64,000 nt of DNA from Enterovibrio qingdaonensis. GTDB lineage: Bacteria; Pseudomonadota; Gammaproteobacteria; Enterobacterales; Vibrionaceae. The notes under the pieces were generated by a model. It worked only from the letters and a program-made list of their open reading frames with translations, was not told the origin of the DNA and made no database searches. Below, one piece after another: positions 1 to 7,831 of this stretch (its first letter is position 1; each line of letters starts with the position of its first letter). Location: assembly GCF_028683135.1 (NCBI RefSeq), contig NZ_JAJUBB010000002.1, positions 62,001 to 126,000 on the forward strand, written 5' to 3'. The position numbers were made by a program, and so were the translations under genes.

Positions 1-386
1 ACAAGTGCTTGTTGAATTGCACGTTCGTGCTCTTCAGGGGAGCAGCAAAAAGTATGTGGAACCCTGCCTAGGGCGACATATTCACGCACACTCAATCGCG
101 GATCTACTTGTTCGTGCTGGGTAACCACAGCAATTTTTTTCGCCATTTGTTGGCGGTCTAAGGAATCTGTTGGTTTCCCGTCAATTAACAACCGGCCATG
201 TTCGAGATGGTATTCACCGGTTAGAACTTTCAACAGGCTCGACTTGCCACACCCATTAGGGCCGATGATAGCAACGCACTCCCCATGATTAACGGTAAAA
301 GTCGCATTGGATAGTGCTCGCCAGCCAGCAGAGCTCTTTGCCTCAAGAGCAACAGCCTCAACTATGGGGGGATGAGATCCTTTCAT
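1..386 (-). CDS. ABC transporter ATP-binding protein, FecE/HmuV type (partial, N-terminal part)
   Basis: The first ~128 residues are visible; the rest lies beyond the left edge. The Walker A loop GPNGCGKSS is complete, and the Q-loop region (VVTQHEQ) is followed by SVREYVALGRVPH, a spacing and wording typical of ATPases that energise uptake of iron-siderophore, haem or cobalamin with FecCD-type permeases. The start chosen is the ATG at 384-386; its ribosome binding site is weak. Walker B and the LSGGQ signature are out of view, as are the permease and binding protein, so the substrate cannot be stated. A Zur-like palindrome sits 18 bases upstream of the start, so a metal or metallophore substrate is possible (inference). 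Confident on family, not on ligand. Confidence 0.85.
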   Translation of the reverse strand, partial: MKGSHPPIVEAVALEAKSSAGWRALSNATFTVNHGECVAIIGPNGCGKSSLLKVLTGEYHLEHGRLLIDGKPTDSLDRQQMAKKIAVVTQHEQVDPRLSVREYVALGRVPHTFCCSPEEHERAIQQAL

Positions 387-709
387 CGTAAACTTAATTT
401 AATTGATTGTGATGTTATAACATTACATTTTAGATGAGTGGTTTGTCAATATTGGTAAAACAGATTTGTCGCGCGTTGAAACGCGGCAGATATTGAGAAA
501 ATTAGAGAGGTTTGGTGATGTTTGTTTTGATTGCCTTTAGTGGCTTCATTGTGTGCAGTTAATAGAATCGATGGGCTTTTCTCTTACTTCTAAAAGGGAG
601 CGGTGGGAATAGCACGAAGAAAACGGGTAGTTATCTGAATGTGGAGAAAATTTTTGAGTCTTGGGTGGACTAAAATAGTTACATTGGTTACTCACATCCA
701 GAGACGTTA
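387..709. other. Divergent intergenic region between ABC ATPase and AraC-type gene
   Basis: This 323-base AT-rich stretch separates the leftward ABC gene from the rightward AraC-family gene and must carry both promoters. Apart from the Zur-like palindrome at 404-426 I see no RNA gene, terminator hairpin or convincing open reading frame. Confidence 0.6.
404..426. promoter_or_regulatory. Zur-like operator (degenerate left half)
   Basis: The right half TATAACATTAC (416-426) is identical to the right half of the perfect Zur box at 47924-47946. The left half TGATTGTGATG matches the ideal half-site at 6 of 11 bases. A compact perfect palindrome ATGTTATAACAT also lies at 412-423. The site is 18 bases upstream of the ABC ATPase start on the minus strand, where a repressor would block transcription. 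Zur control is inference from similarity. Confidence 0.45.
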
Positions 710-1579
710 ATGGCTATACCGCTTATCGACTTTAGGTTAGGTAGTACTTCTTCATCTGGTGTTGAAGTGATTGAGTTGTCTTCACTCTACGGCAGAGACA
801 TAAAAGACCACGATCCTTGTGCACCACATCGGTTGTCGTTTTTTATGCTGGTGTTATTTGAGAAAGGGACGGGCAAGCATATGGTGGATTTTCAAGAATA
901 CGCCTATGGACCCGGTACAGTGGTGAGTGTTCAGCAAGAGCAAGTCACCGCATTTGACTTGTCCAGCAAACCTGAAGGAAAGCTCCTTCTTTTTACCCAA
1001 ACCTATCTTGATAATGTGCATGCCAATATGCGTTTACCGAGTTACACGCCAATACACCTGAATAGCCACTATTCTCCCGTATTGTATTTGGATGAAACCA
1101 ACCGTGCGCGTACGACCGCATTGTTGGCTGAAATAGCCTCTGAACTTTATTGCGAAGAGGGTGACCCGCTTATTGTCATGTATCTCTTTTCTGCATTGAG
1201 TTTACTCCACCGACGTTTGAAAACAGTCGGTGAGGTTGAAAATCTTTCCCCATCGCAAAGCCGAACCTTGTATCGTTTTATGGTGCTTCTTCAGCAAAAT
1301 TATGAACAGATTCGTGACGCGAATTGGTATGCCGATCAGGCCGCGATAACATACAAAACGTTGAATCAAATTTGTAAAGTGTCAACATCACTCACGGCCA
1401 AACAGATGATTGATGCATTCACGATTATTGAGATAAAACGTCGGCTAGTGATCAACAAAGTTACCTCCCAACAACTGGCCTACGACTTCAATTTTGATGA
1501 CCCAAGTAACTTTGTGAAGTATTTCAAAAAGGAAACGGGCATGACGCCCAGTGAGTTCAGAAAGCACTACCTTAACTGA
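710..1579 (+). CDS. AraC family transcriptional regulator
   Basis: A 289-residue DNA-binding regulator. The N-terminal ~170 residues look like a cupin-type ligand or dimerisation domain (PHRLSFFMLVLFEKGTGKH, then YGPGTVVSV). The C-terminal ~95 residues form the AraC double helix-turn-helix: first helix pair around WYADQAAITYKTLNQICK, second around SQQLAYDFNFDDPSNFVKYF, ending in the family hallmark FKKETGMTPSEFRKHY. The inducer is unknown. It lies 138 bases upstream of, and on the same strand as, the SnoaL-type lipoprotein gene, which is a possible target. Assignment to the family is firm; pathway is not known. Confidence 0.9.
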   Translation: MAIPLIDFRLGSTSSSGVEVIELSSLYGRDIKDHDPCAPHRLSFFMLVLFEKGTGKHMVDFQEYAYGPGTVVSVQQEQVTAFDLSSKPEGKLLLFTQTYLDNVHANMRLPSYTPIHLNSHYSPVLYLDETNRARTTALLAEIASELYCEEGDPLIVMYLFSALSLLHRRLKTVGEVENLSPSQSRTLYRFMVLLQQNYEQIRDANWYADQAAITYKTLNQICKVSTSLTAKQMIDAFTIIEIKRRLVINKVTSQQLAYDFNFDDPSNFVKYFKKETGMTPSEFRKHYLN

Positions 1580-1717
1580 TTAAAGTTTAAGTGCTTTTCG
1601 GTATGCCAGTTTCATATGGTTCGATATTTACCATTTTTCTGCCTATTTCCACTCTGCTCAACGCCCCTTTGGATCCCTAACATTGCCTCCAAGCCCAACG
1701 TAAAAAAGGACGAGACA

Positions 1718-2584
1718 ATGAAAACGATAACGAACAAACTCTTTCGCTCTGCCGCGGTTGCGGGTGTGATGGGCGTTGCCGCTTGCAACGCGATGACCGC
1801 CGAAGAAGCCATTTCAAACAAGGAGAAAGCTGTCGCTCTGATCAGCAGCATCGAAACGGGTGACCATACGCCTATTGCATACATCAACCCTGATAAATAT
1901 ATCCAACATAACTTAGCGGTTGGTGATGGGTTAGAAGGGTTCGGAGAGGTAATGAAAGCACTGCCGGAGGGAAGTGCACAAGCTGATGTGAAGCGTGCGT
2001 TTGAGGATGATAACTACGTGGTTTTGCACACAGAGTATGATTTCTTCGGCCCCAAGGTTGGCTTTGATGTATTCCGGTTTGAGGATGGGTTGATTGTCGA
2101 GCATTGGGACAACCTACAAGAGATTGCACCGCCCAATCCAAGCGGTCGGACACAACTTGATGGCACAACGGAAATCCGCGATCTAGATAAGACAGAGGCA
2201 AATAAAGCGGTAGTCGCTGACTTTGTGAAAACCATTTTGATGGAAGGTAACATGGCGCGCATTAACGACTTTATCGACAATGATGACACAGCGTATTTGC
2301 AACACAACCCAATGGTCGCGGATGGCTTGAGTGGTTTGGGGGATGCGTTAAATGCATTGGCTGAGCAGGGTATGCCAATGTCTTACTCCGCAAACCACAA
2401 AATCATCGGTGAGGGTAACTTTGTTCTCGCGATCAGCGAAGGCACATTCCTTAACGAGCACGTGGCATTCTATGACTTATTCCGTGTTGACAACGGAAAA
2501 ATTGTAGAGCATTGGGACACCATAGAAACCATTCCACCGCGTAGTGAGTGGAAAAATGAAAACGGCAAGTTTGGTTTTCAGTGA
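1718..2584 (+). CDS. Exported protein with two SnoaL-like domains, probable lipoprotein
   Basis: The ATG at 1718 is preferred over an in-frame start ~100 bases upstream because AAAGGA lies just before it and the encoded N-terminus is a signal peptide ending in a lipobox-like VAAC (Cys23). The 288-residue product contains two similar SnoaL/NTF2-like alpha+beta units, roughly residues 30-145 and 160-285. Each carries the same signature set: YIQHN or YLQHN, VGDGLEG or VADGLSG, then VFRFEDGLIVEHWD or LFRVDNGKIVEHWD. SnoaL-fold proteins include polyketide cyclases and many uncharacterised small-molecule binding proteins; this class is often annotated only as nuclear transport factor 2 family. The internal duplication implies gene fusion or tandem duplication. 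Function unknown. Confidence 0.8.
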   Translation: MKTITNKLFRSAAVAGVMGVAACNAMTAEEAISNKEKAVALISSIETGDHTPIAYINPDKYIQHNLAVGDGLEGFGEVMKALPEGSAQADVKRAFEDDNYVVLHTEYDFFGPKVGFDVFRFEDGLIVEHWDNLQEIAPPNPSGRTQLDGTTEIRDLDKTEANKAVVADFVKTILMEGNMARINDFIDNDDTAYLQHNPMVADGLSGLGDALNALAEQGMPMSYSANHKIIGEGNFVLAISEGTFLNEHVAFYDLFRVDNGKIVEHWDTIETIPPRSEWKNENGKFGFQ

Positions 2585-2613
2585 TGTTGCGGGTTGAGTC
2601 TGCGTAAGTACAA

Positions 2614-2644
2614 ATTGCGGCATAGCGAGAAGTTATGCCGCAAT
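2614..2644. terminator. Strong hairpin between convergent genes
   Basis: ATTGCGGCATA (2614-2624) pairs perfectly over 11 bases with TATGCCGCAAT (2634-2644) around a 9-base loop. It lies between the convergent SnoaL-type and qnr genes. No T-tract follows on either strand, so it may protect 3' ends or act with another factor rather than be a classical intrinsic terminator. Confidence 0.5.
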
Positions 2645-2663
2645 GTCACGGTTTATGAGTGGC

Positions 2664-3320
2664 TTAGTCTGGGAACACCACAATGCCTAACGTTTCCAGA
2701 ATTTGTTCTTGTTGCCATGCCGCAATTTTCACGCCCGACATATCTACCCGTCTTGGGTTTAGTCCTTCCAACTCTGCATGACACAAGTTCGCGCCTTGAA
2801 AACTGAATTGCCCCCACGCATCGGCGGAAAAAACACCACGGCTGAGGTCGGATTCTTTTAATGAGGCTCCTTGGAGGTTTGCGCCTATCCAGCGATTTTC
2901 AAACAGTTCGCACTTTTCCAAACACGCACTTTCAAAGTTAGCGTATGAGAGGTTGCAGGCGGTGATGTATGCCGAGCAAAAGTACATTCGGTTGCTGACT
3001 TGATTGGCAAAACTCGCACGAAGAAAATCGGCACCTTTCAAATCGCATTCACGAAATTCAATGCCGTAGCAGTTTGCATACGTAAAGTTAGCCATCGCGA
3101 GGTGACACTGTTTGAAACTGGCGTCACGAAGATCGGCTGCACCAAAATGGCAGCCTTCAATATCGCCTTGCTCAGTAAACTTGCAGTTGATGAAAGACGT
3201 TTCACGTAATTTTGCTCGCCGAAAATCACATCGGATAAAAGTGCAGTCGGTAAAGGTAAGCCCGCTCAAATCTTGGTGCGAAAAGTTTTGGGTAGAGTAA
3301 GTGTGTTGATGCGTGTCCAT
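2664..3320 (-). CDS. qnr: Qnr family pentapeptide repeat protein (quinolone resistance)
   Basis: 218 residues, the usual Qnr length, composed of repeated A(D/N)LXX pentapeptides (GADLRDASFKQC, CDLKGADFLRASF). The protein folds as a right-handed quadrilateral beta-helix that binds DNA gyrase and topoisomerase IV and protects them from quinolones. Stretches match the Qnr family rather than generic pentapeptide proteins: WFCSAYIT-like YFCSAYITACNLSYANF, LEKCELFENRWIGANL, and the terminal ALLLERLGI-like QILETLGIVVF that forms the dimerising C-terminal helix. The gene stands alone, with no integron, IS or att features around it, which fits an intrinsic chromosomal copy of the kind from which plasmid qnr genes derive. 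I find no LexA box upstream. Subfamily (A, B, S, VC) cannot be fixed by eye. Confidence 0.9.
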   Translation of the reverse strand: MDTHQHTYSTQNFSHQDLSGLTFTDCTFIRCDFRRAKLRETSFINCKFTEQGDIEGCHFGAADLRDASFKQCHLAMANFTYANCYGIEFRECDLKGADFLRASFANQVSNRMYFCSAYITACNLSYANFESACLEKCELFENRWIGANLQGASLKESDLSRGVFSADAWGQFSFQGANLCHAELEGLNPRRVDMSGVKIAAWQQEQILETLGIVVFPD

Positions 3321-3645
3321 AGCAATTCCTTAATGACTTCGCCGCAAGACTATCACTACACCAAGAGAAAATCGTCAAAATAAACATGTTTAAAAACAGT
3401 ATTTTACGAGTGCTGTTTTTGGCTGTTTTAAGGGGGTAAATCGGCGTTTTAGCGGGCTTATAGCGTGTCGTTAATATGCTCATGCCAGAAAAATAATTTA
3501 GTGGCTTAAAAGGCGTTATTTGAAAAGGACGCTTTCTGGATAAAAAGAGGCTGAAAATGCCTCTTTTGGGGTTTTATTCTCGTTTAACAGCATATGGTGC
3601 AAACACGCGAATGGTTGTAGTAACAATCTGGGCGACATTGGGCTT
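3321..3645. other. Intergenic region upstream of qnr
   Basis: This stretch holds the qnr promoter region and, at its far side, the terminator of the GST/VOC operon. An 8-base inverted repeat AAAAACAG (3392-3399) / CTGTTTTT (3413-3420) lies ~75-100 bases upstream of the qnr start and could be an operator. I see no further gene in it. Confidence 0.5.
3542..3567 (-). terminator. Intrinsic terminator of the GST-VOC operon
   Basis: Read on the minus strand, AAAAGAGGC pairs with GCCTCTTTT around a 7-base loop and is followed by T residues. It lies about 80 bases after the stop codon of the VOC gene. Confidence 0.75.
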
Positions 3646-4056
3646 CTATGATAATTCATTAAACTCCAGCACCGTGCCGTCAGGATCTCGGATAAAACAG
3701 GCAACACGCCGTTCACCTATTTTCACCGGCCCTTCAGTAATGCAGATGCCTTGCGTTTGGCAAAACTGCAAAAATGCGCTCATGGAATTGATAACGAACG
3801 CGACATGGGTGATTCCCGCGTACTTGGTTTTGGCATCAAGTAACACATTGTGTGCGTCATGATACTGGCCGTTGCCACTGAAGATCAGATTCACCCTCAC
3901 ACCAGCATCATTTTCCATTTCGCAGGCATTGTGCTCAGGAAGCATGAGCAGATTGCTAAACCCAAGCGCATCATAAAAATTGATAGATGCTTCTCTGTTT
4001 CGGGTTCGAATGCCAACGTGCTCAATGCCTTGAATACGAAGCTGACAGTTCATCAT
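3646..4056 (-). CDS. VOC family protein (glyoxalase/bleomycin resistance fold)
   Basis: 136 residues with the paired beta-alpha-beta-beta-beta units of the vicinal oxygen chelate fold. The first unit opens with IEHVGIRTRNREASINFYDALGF, the second with GITHVAFVINSMSAFLQF, and it ends with the typical IRDPDGTVLEF. Candidate metal ligands are His13 of the first unit, the His of THVAF and the Glu of LEF. VOC members are metal-dependent lyases, isomerases, dioxygenases or drug-binding proteins; the substrate is unknown. Its ATG overlaps the stop of the upstream GST gene (ATGA), so the two are translationally coupled, suggesting a joint role in glutathione-linked detoxification (inference). A second Met directly follows the first. 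Confidence 0.85.
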   Translation of the reverse strand: MMNCQLRIQGIEHVGIRTRNREASINFYDALGFSNLLMLPEHNACEMENDAGVRVNLIFSGNGQYHDAHNVLLDAKTKYAGITHVAFVINSMSAFLQFCQTQGICITEGPVKIGERRVACFIRDPDGTVLEFNELS

Positions 4057-4649
4057 TCAATGCCTGGCATAGTAATGAAACCTTCCATATGTTTGATGTC
4101 ATTCATCCAACGTGTGAGGTGATGGAATGAATTGGCTTGTACGCCGCCTTGGTGCATCAACGCCATATAGGGATAGCAAGCGATATCAGCGAGTGTTGGG
4201 GTATCGCCAACGAGCCACCGATGCGTGGCCAAATGATTATCAAGAATGTTGGTACAGCTCAGTGCATTTTGGCGTGCGGATGCGACATCTAACGAAATTC
4301 CAAACAAGTCATGCAGACGTGCATCGTTTGGGCCTCTTGCGATATTGTTTGCCGCGAACGAAAGCCATTGAGCGACAAGGGCTTGGCTTTTTGCCTCTTG
4401 AGGCCACCATTCGGTAAGCTGATGCTTTTGTGCAAGGTAAATTAATATGGCTTGGGAGTCTCGAATGAGAAAATCACCATCGGCAAGAAGCGGGATTTCA
4501 CCTAACGGATTTAACGCTAGGTAAGCACCCGATTTATGCTCACCTGCGAGGTAATCAACAGCGTAAACTTCTAATGGGATTTGGTTCAATGCGCAAAACA
4601 AACGCACTTTGTAGCAGTTGCCTGACAGTTCTAGATCATACAGTTTCAT
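4053..4649 (-). CDS. Glutathione S-transferase family protein
   Basis: 198 residues from the ATG at 4647-4649, chosen because GGAAGGAG lies 7 bases upstream; a longer in-frame reading has no such site. The N-terminal thioredoxin-like domain (residues 1-80) has MKLYDLELSGNCYKVRLFC, the cis-proline segment GEIPLLADGDFLIRDSQAILIYL and the SNAIL-type glutathione contact DSQ. The C-terminal helical domain includes WLVGDTPTLADIACYPY, the N-capping box typical of GSTs. Ser9 or Asn11 may activate glutathione. It is the first gene of a coupled operon with a VOC protein and is divergent from a LysR-type gene whose product probably controls it. Confidence 0.9.
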   Translation of the reverse strand: MKLYDLELSGNCYKVRLFCALNQIPLEVYAVDYLAGEHKSGAYLALNPLGEIPLLADGDFLIRDSQAILIYLAQKHQLTEWWPQEAKSQALVAQWLSFAANNIARGPNDARLHDLFGISLDVASARQNALSCTNILDNHLATHRWLVGDTPTLADIACYPYMALMHQGGVQANSFHHLTRWMNDIKHMEGFITMPGIE

Positions 4650-4730
4650 ATCCAAAGCTCCTTCCAATGGACGATTGAGGTTTACACACTCTAGGTTGAA
4701 AATACGCCTTCGAACATGGAGGTTGGTGCA

Positions 4731-5642
4731 ATGCGCAATTGCAAAAATGCAGACCCACTGTGGAATGACCTGAAAATCTATCATGCTGTAGTGAACGAAG
4801 GGTCATTGTCCGGTGCATCGAGACGCCTGAGTATCAGTCACTCGACGGTTTGTCGGCGTATCTCTCGGTTGGAAGACATCGTCGGTGTCCCTTTGATAAG
4901 ACGCCGACCCAATGGGATCATTTTTACGAAAGATGGCCAGCAGTTGGGCGCATTCGTGAAAGAAATGGATGACCGCGCGAATGACATTCTGTTTTGGATA
5001 AAACAGAAGAAGGAGGATCTTGCTGGCGCGTTGTCACTGAGTTGCTGCGATATCTCTCTGGCGAGTGTCTCCGAAATCGTGGGGGATTTGTCGGCCTCAC
5101 ACCCCGATGTGCAGTTTGATATAAAAGTCAGTGCCATGAATGCAGATCTTCGCCTCGCCAGTACAGATCTCGCCATTCGTGCAACGAATTCGCCTGATGA
5201 ATCGTTAGTCGGCGTAAAGCTCAGCCACTTCCAGTTTCAGGTTGCAAAGCGAGTCGGTTTGGAAAACGACGCAAATACCAATTGGATTTGTCTTAATGAC
5301 AGTTTTGCTCACCTGCCAGCCGAACGTTGGTTGGGACAGAAAAGATTGCAATGCCAGACATCGATAAGCGTCGACAGCTATATGAGTGCGGCGGCACTCA
5401 TTCGAAGCGGCACGGGCATCGGGTTATTGCCCGAATTCGTTGTCGAAAATGATCCCTTTCTTGAGGTAATCAACGTGGATGCTCCGCTCCCCACATGGAA
5501 TCTATGGCTGGTTTACCACCGTTCGCAAATCAATAATGGATTAGTGAAGGCGTTTACACACCACTTGAAGCAATATTGGTCGAGTAATGCGCCGCTACTC
5601 GCAATACCTAAAACACGCTCACCGTTGACGAATTTTTCTTGA
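4731..5642 (+). CDS. LysR family transcriptional regulator
   Basis: About 303 residues from the ATG at 4731, preferred because GGAGG lies 8 bases before it; an in-frame ATG at 4716 would add five residues. The N-terminal winged helix-turn-helix (about residues 10-70) reads YHAVVNEGSLSGASRRLSISHSTVCRRISRLE, standard for LysR proteins. The remainder is the periplasmic-binding-protein-like effector domain, with the family-typical SYMSAAALIRSGTGIGLLPEFV. It is transcribed divergently from the GST/VOC operon across an 81-base gap, the usual arrangement for a LysR regulator and its target. The closest relatives are likely the regulators with short effector domains often found beside GST genes; the inducer is unknown. 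Confidence 0.9.
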   Translation: MRNCKNADPLWNDLKIYHAVVNEGSLSGASRRLSISHSTVCRRISRLEDIVGVPLIRRRPNGIIFTKDGQQLGAFVKEMDDRANDILFWIKQKKEDLAGALSLSCCDISLASVSEIVGDLSASHPDVQFDIKVSAMNADLRLASTDLAIRATNSPDESLVGVKLSHFQFQVAKRVGLENDANTNWICLNDSFAHLPAERWLGQKRLQCQTSISVDSYMSAAALIRSGTGIGLLPEFVVENDPFLEVINVDAPLPTWNLWLVYHRSQINNGLVKAFTHHLKQYWSSNAPLLAIPKTRSPLTNFS

Positions 5643-5791
5643 AGAAATCACCGCGCATGCTGTCGCAATGTACGGTGTAGAGGAGATACCAAAACAGGTG
5701 TGGTATTCGCAAATATTACACGCTTGTCGGTTTGACACTCTGTTTCCTGCCCCCTTTACTTGGAAAAACTGATAGTCGAGTAGAGGTAAGC

Positions 5792-7765
5792 ATGGTGAAG
5801 GAAACGTTTTTACTGCACGCCAAAAATGCGCCAGCGGGAGACCAACCCGAAGCGATTGCCAAGTTAATTGCGGGCGTTCAGGCGGGAAAAACCCACCAAA
5901 CATTAAAAGGCGTAACGGGCTCTGGCAAAACCTTCACCATGGCCAATATCATTCATCGCTTGAAACGTCCGACGCTCATTTTGGCCCACAACAAAACGTT
6001 GGCGGCGCAGTTGTATCATGAAATGCGCGCATTTTTCCCACAGAACGCGGTGGAATATTTTGTCTCGTATTACGACTACTATCAGCCGGAAGTCTACATT
6101 CCCGGAAGCGACCGTTTTATCAGAAAAGACTCTGCCATTAACGAACACCTAGAGCGGCTTAGGCTGTCAACCACCAAAGCACTGATTGAGCGCAAAGATG
6201 TCATTGTCGTGGCGTCGGTGTCCTCGGTGTACGGTTTGGGCTCGCCAGATGCATACCGAGCGCTTCAAATCCCACTTCAGCCCGGTGAAAAGCTCGTGAT
6301 GCCGGAATTGGAAGCGCGTTTGGCCAAGTTACACTATGAGCCTGCGCGGGAATCGCTTTGGCGAGGGAGTTATCGGATTGACGCACATCACGTAGATATT
6401 TTCCCCGCCGATTCTGAGTCGGCAGCTATTCACATTCAACTCGACAATTCGAAGACGATTACGCAGTTGCAGATGCTGGACAATGCGACGGGAGAATGGA
6501 TAGCGGATCTCGACCATTATCGGTTTTCTCCCAAGACCTTGTATTCGACCTCGCCAAATCAAATTGAGCGCGCGTGCAAAGCCATTGAAGCGGAGTTAGA
6601 AGTAAGAACGGGCGAGTTGAGTCGCAACCACCAAGTAACTGAAGCGGCGAGGCTTTATGAGCGGACCATGCGCGATTTGGAGATGTTACGACTGCGGGGT
6701 TACTGCAGTGGTGTCGAAAATTACGCGTCTTATCTCGTTGATCGCGATGCCTCACTACCGCCAACCACTCTTTTGGATTACTTACCAAAAGGGGGCTTGT
6801 TGTTCATTGATGAATCCCATGTGATGGTGCCGCAAATTCATGCCATGTATAAAGGCGACCAAAGCCGAAAAGACACCTTGATTGATTACGGCTTTCGTCT
6901 TCCTTCCGCCAAATCTAACCGACCGCTGAGCTTTGCTGAGTTTGAAAAAATCAAACCCCAAACCATTTTTGTTTCAGCGACGCCCGGCGAATATGAGGTG
7001 CGCCGGTCAGGCGGTGAAGTGGTTGAACAAGTCATACGTCCAACAGGATTGCTCGATCCGGAAATAGAGATAGTGCCGTTAGCGGACACCCAATCAAACT
7101 TATTGCGTAATATTCGAGAGCGCATTGCAAGCGACGAACGTGTACTCATTACAACAATCTCTAAGCAAAGTGCAGAGGCATTGCACTTACATTTGCAGCG
7201 CGAAGGCACTCGCAGCCAATATATCCACAGTGATGTAAAAACCGATGACCGCATAGAGATCATTCGTCAACTCAGGCGAGGAGAGTTAGATGTACTGGTC
7301 GGCATTAATCTGCTGCGGGAAGGGTTAGACATACCGGAAGCATCTTTGGTTGCCATACTTGATGCCGATCATGCGGGCTTTCTTCGTTCTTCCGAAGCCT
7401 TGATACAAATTATTGGACGTGCAGCGAGGAATGCAAAGGGGAAAGCCATTCTTTATGCAGACAAAGTGACGCCCGCGATGCAACGCGCAATGGACGAGTC
7501 TAATCGCCGCCGAGAGAAGCAAATCGCTTACAACGTGGAGCATCAAGTCAAACCGCAAAGTTCGCGCAGAACGATAGACCCGATTGTGGCAACTGGAGAG
7601 TCTCCAAACGACCCTACCATGTGTGCGACTCTTGAAGAACTTTGCCAACGTATTACTGCTTCTGAAAGAGAGTTATTACGCGCGTGTGGTGACGGTGATA
7701 AAGCAGCAGTTGAAACCTTGCGGCAAACGTTAGATGCCCTTTACCGTCAATATATCTTTATGTAG
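5792..7765 (+). CDS. uvrB: UvrB-like excinuclease subunit (divergent)
   Basis: 657 residues from the ATG at 5792 (GAGGTAAG just upstream). UvrB is the damage-verifying helicase-like subunit of nucleotide excision repair. Seen here: Walker A GVTGSGKT (40-47), the beta-hairpin region YFVSYYDYYQPEVYIPGSD, DESH box IDESHVMVPQ, motif IV-VI segments FVSATPGEYE, DVLVGINLLREGLDIPEASL and QIIGRAARN. Identity to enterobacterial UvrB is clear but visibly reduced throughout. The C-terminal UVR domain that binds UvrC is poorly kept: the usual LEFEEAA core reads DKAAVET. No LexA box (CTGT-N8-ACAG) is found in the 150 bases upstream. It may therefore be a second UvrB beside a canonical one elsewhere in the genome; this cannot be tested here. 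Confidence 0.85.
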   Translation: MVKETFLLHAKNAPAGDQPEAIAKLIAGVQAGKTHQTLKGVTGSGKTFTMANIIHRLKRPTLILAHNKTLAAQLYHEMRAFFPQNAVEYFVSYYDYYQPEVYIPGSDRFIRKDSAINEHLERLRLSTTKALIERKDVIVVASVSSVYGLGSPDAYRALQIPLQPGEKLVMPELEARLAKLHYEPARESLWRGSYRIDAHHVDIFPADSESAAIHIQLDNSKTITQLQMLDNATGEWIADLDHYRFSPKTLYSTSPNQIERACKAIEAELEVRTGELSRNHQVTEAARLYERTMRDLEMLRLRGYCSGVENYASYLVDRDASLPPTTLLDYLPKGGLLFIDESHVMVPQIHAMYKGDQSRKDTLIDYGFRLPSAKSNRPLSFAEFEKIKPQTIFVSATPGEYEVRRSGGEVVEQVIRPTGLLDPEIEIVPLADTQSNLLRNIRERIASDERVLITTISKQSAEALHLHLQREGTRSQYIHSDVKTDDRIEIIRQLRRGELDVLVGINLLREGLDIPEASLVAILDADHAGFLRSSEALIQIIGRAARNAKGKAILYADKVTPAMQRAMDESNRRREKQIAYNVEHQVKPQSSRRTIDPIVATGESPNDPTMCATLEELCQRITASERELLRACGDGDKAAVETLRQTLDALYRQYIFM

Positions 7766-7831
7766 ATGAAAAAGGATGAAAGCATAAGCCTGCTGCTGCT
7801 CGAAATATCGAAAACCGAAGGTTCTTGATGC

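Noticed and set aside
1616..1717. N-terminal extension of the SnoaL-type protein
   Set aside because: The ATG at 1718 has AAAGGA upstream and begins a clear signal peptide; the extension would bury it.
3321..3430. LexA box upstream of qnr, as known for qnrB
   Set aside because: The only CTGT nearby, on the minus strand, is followed after 8 bases by ATGT, not ACAG.
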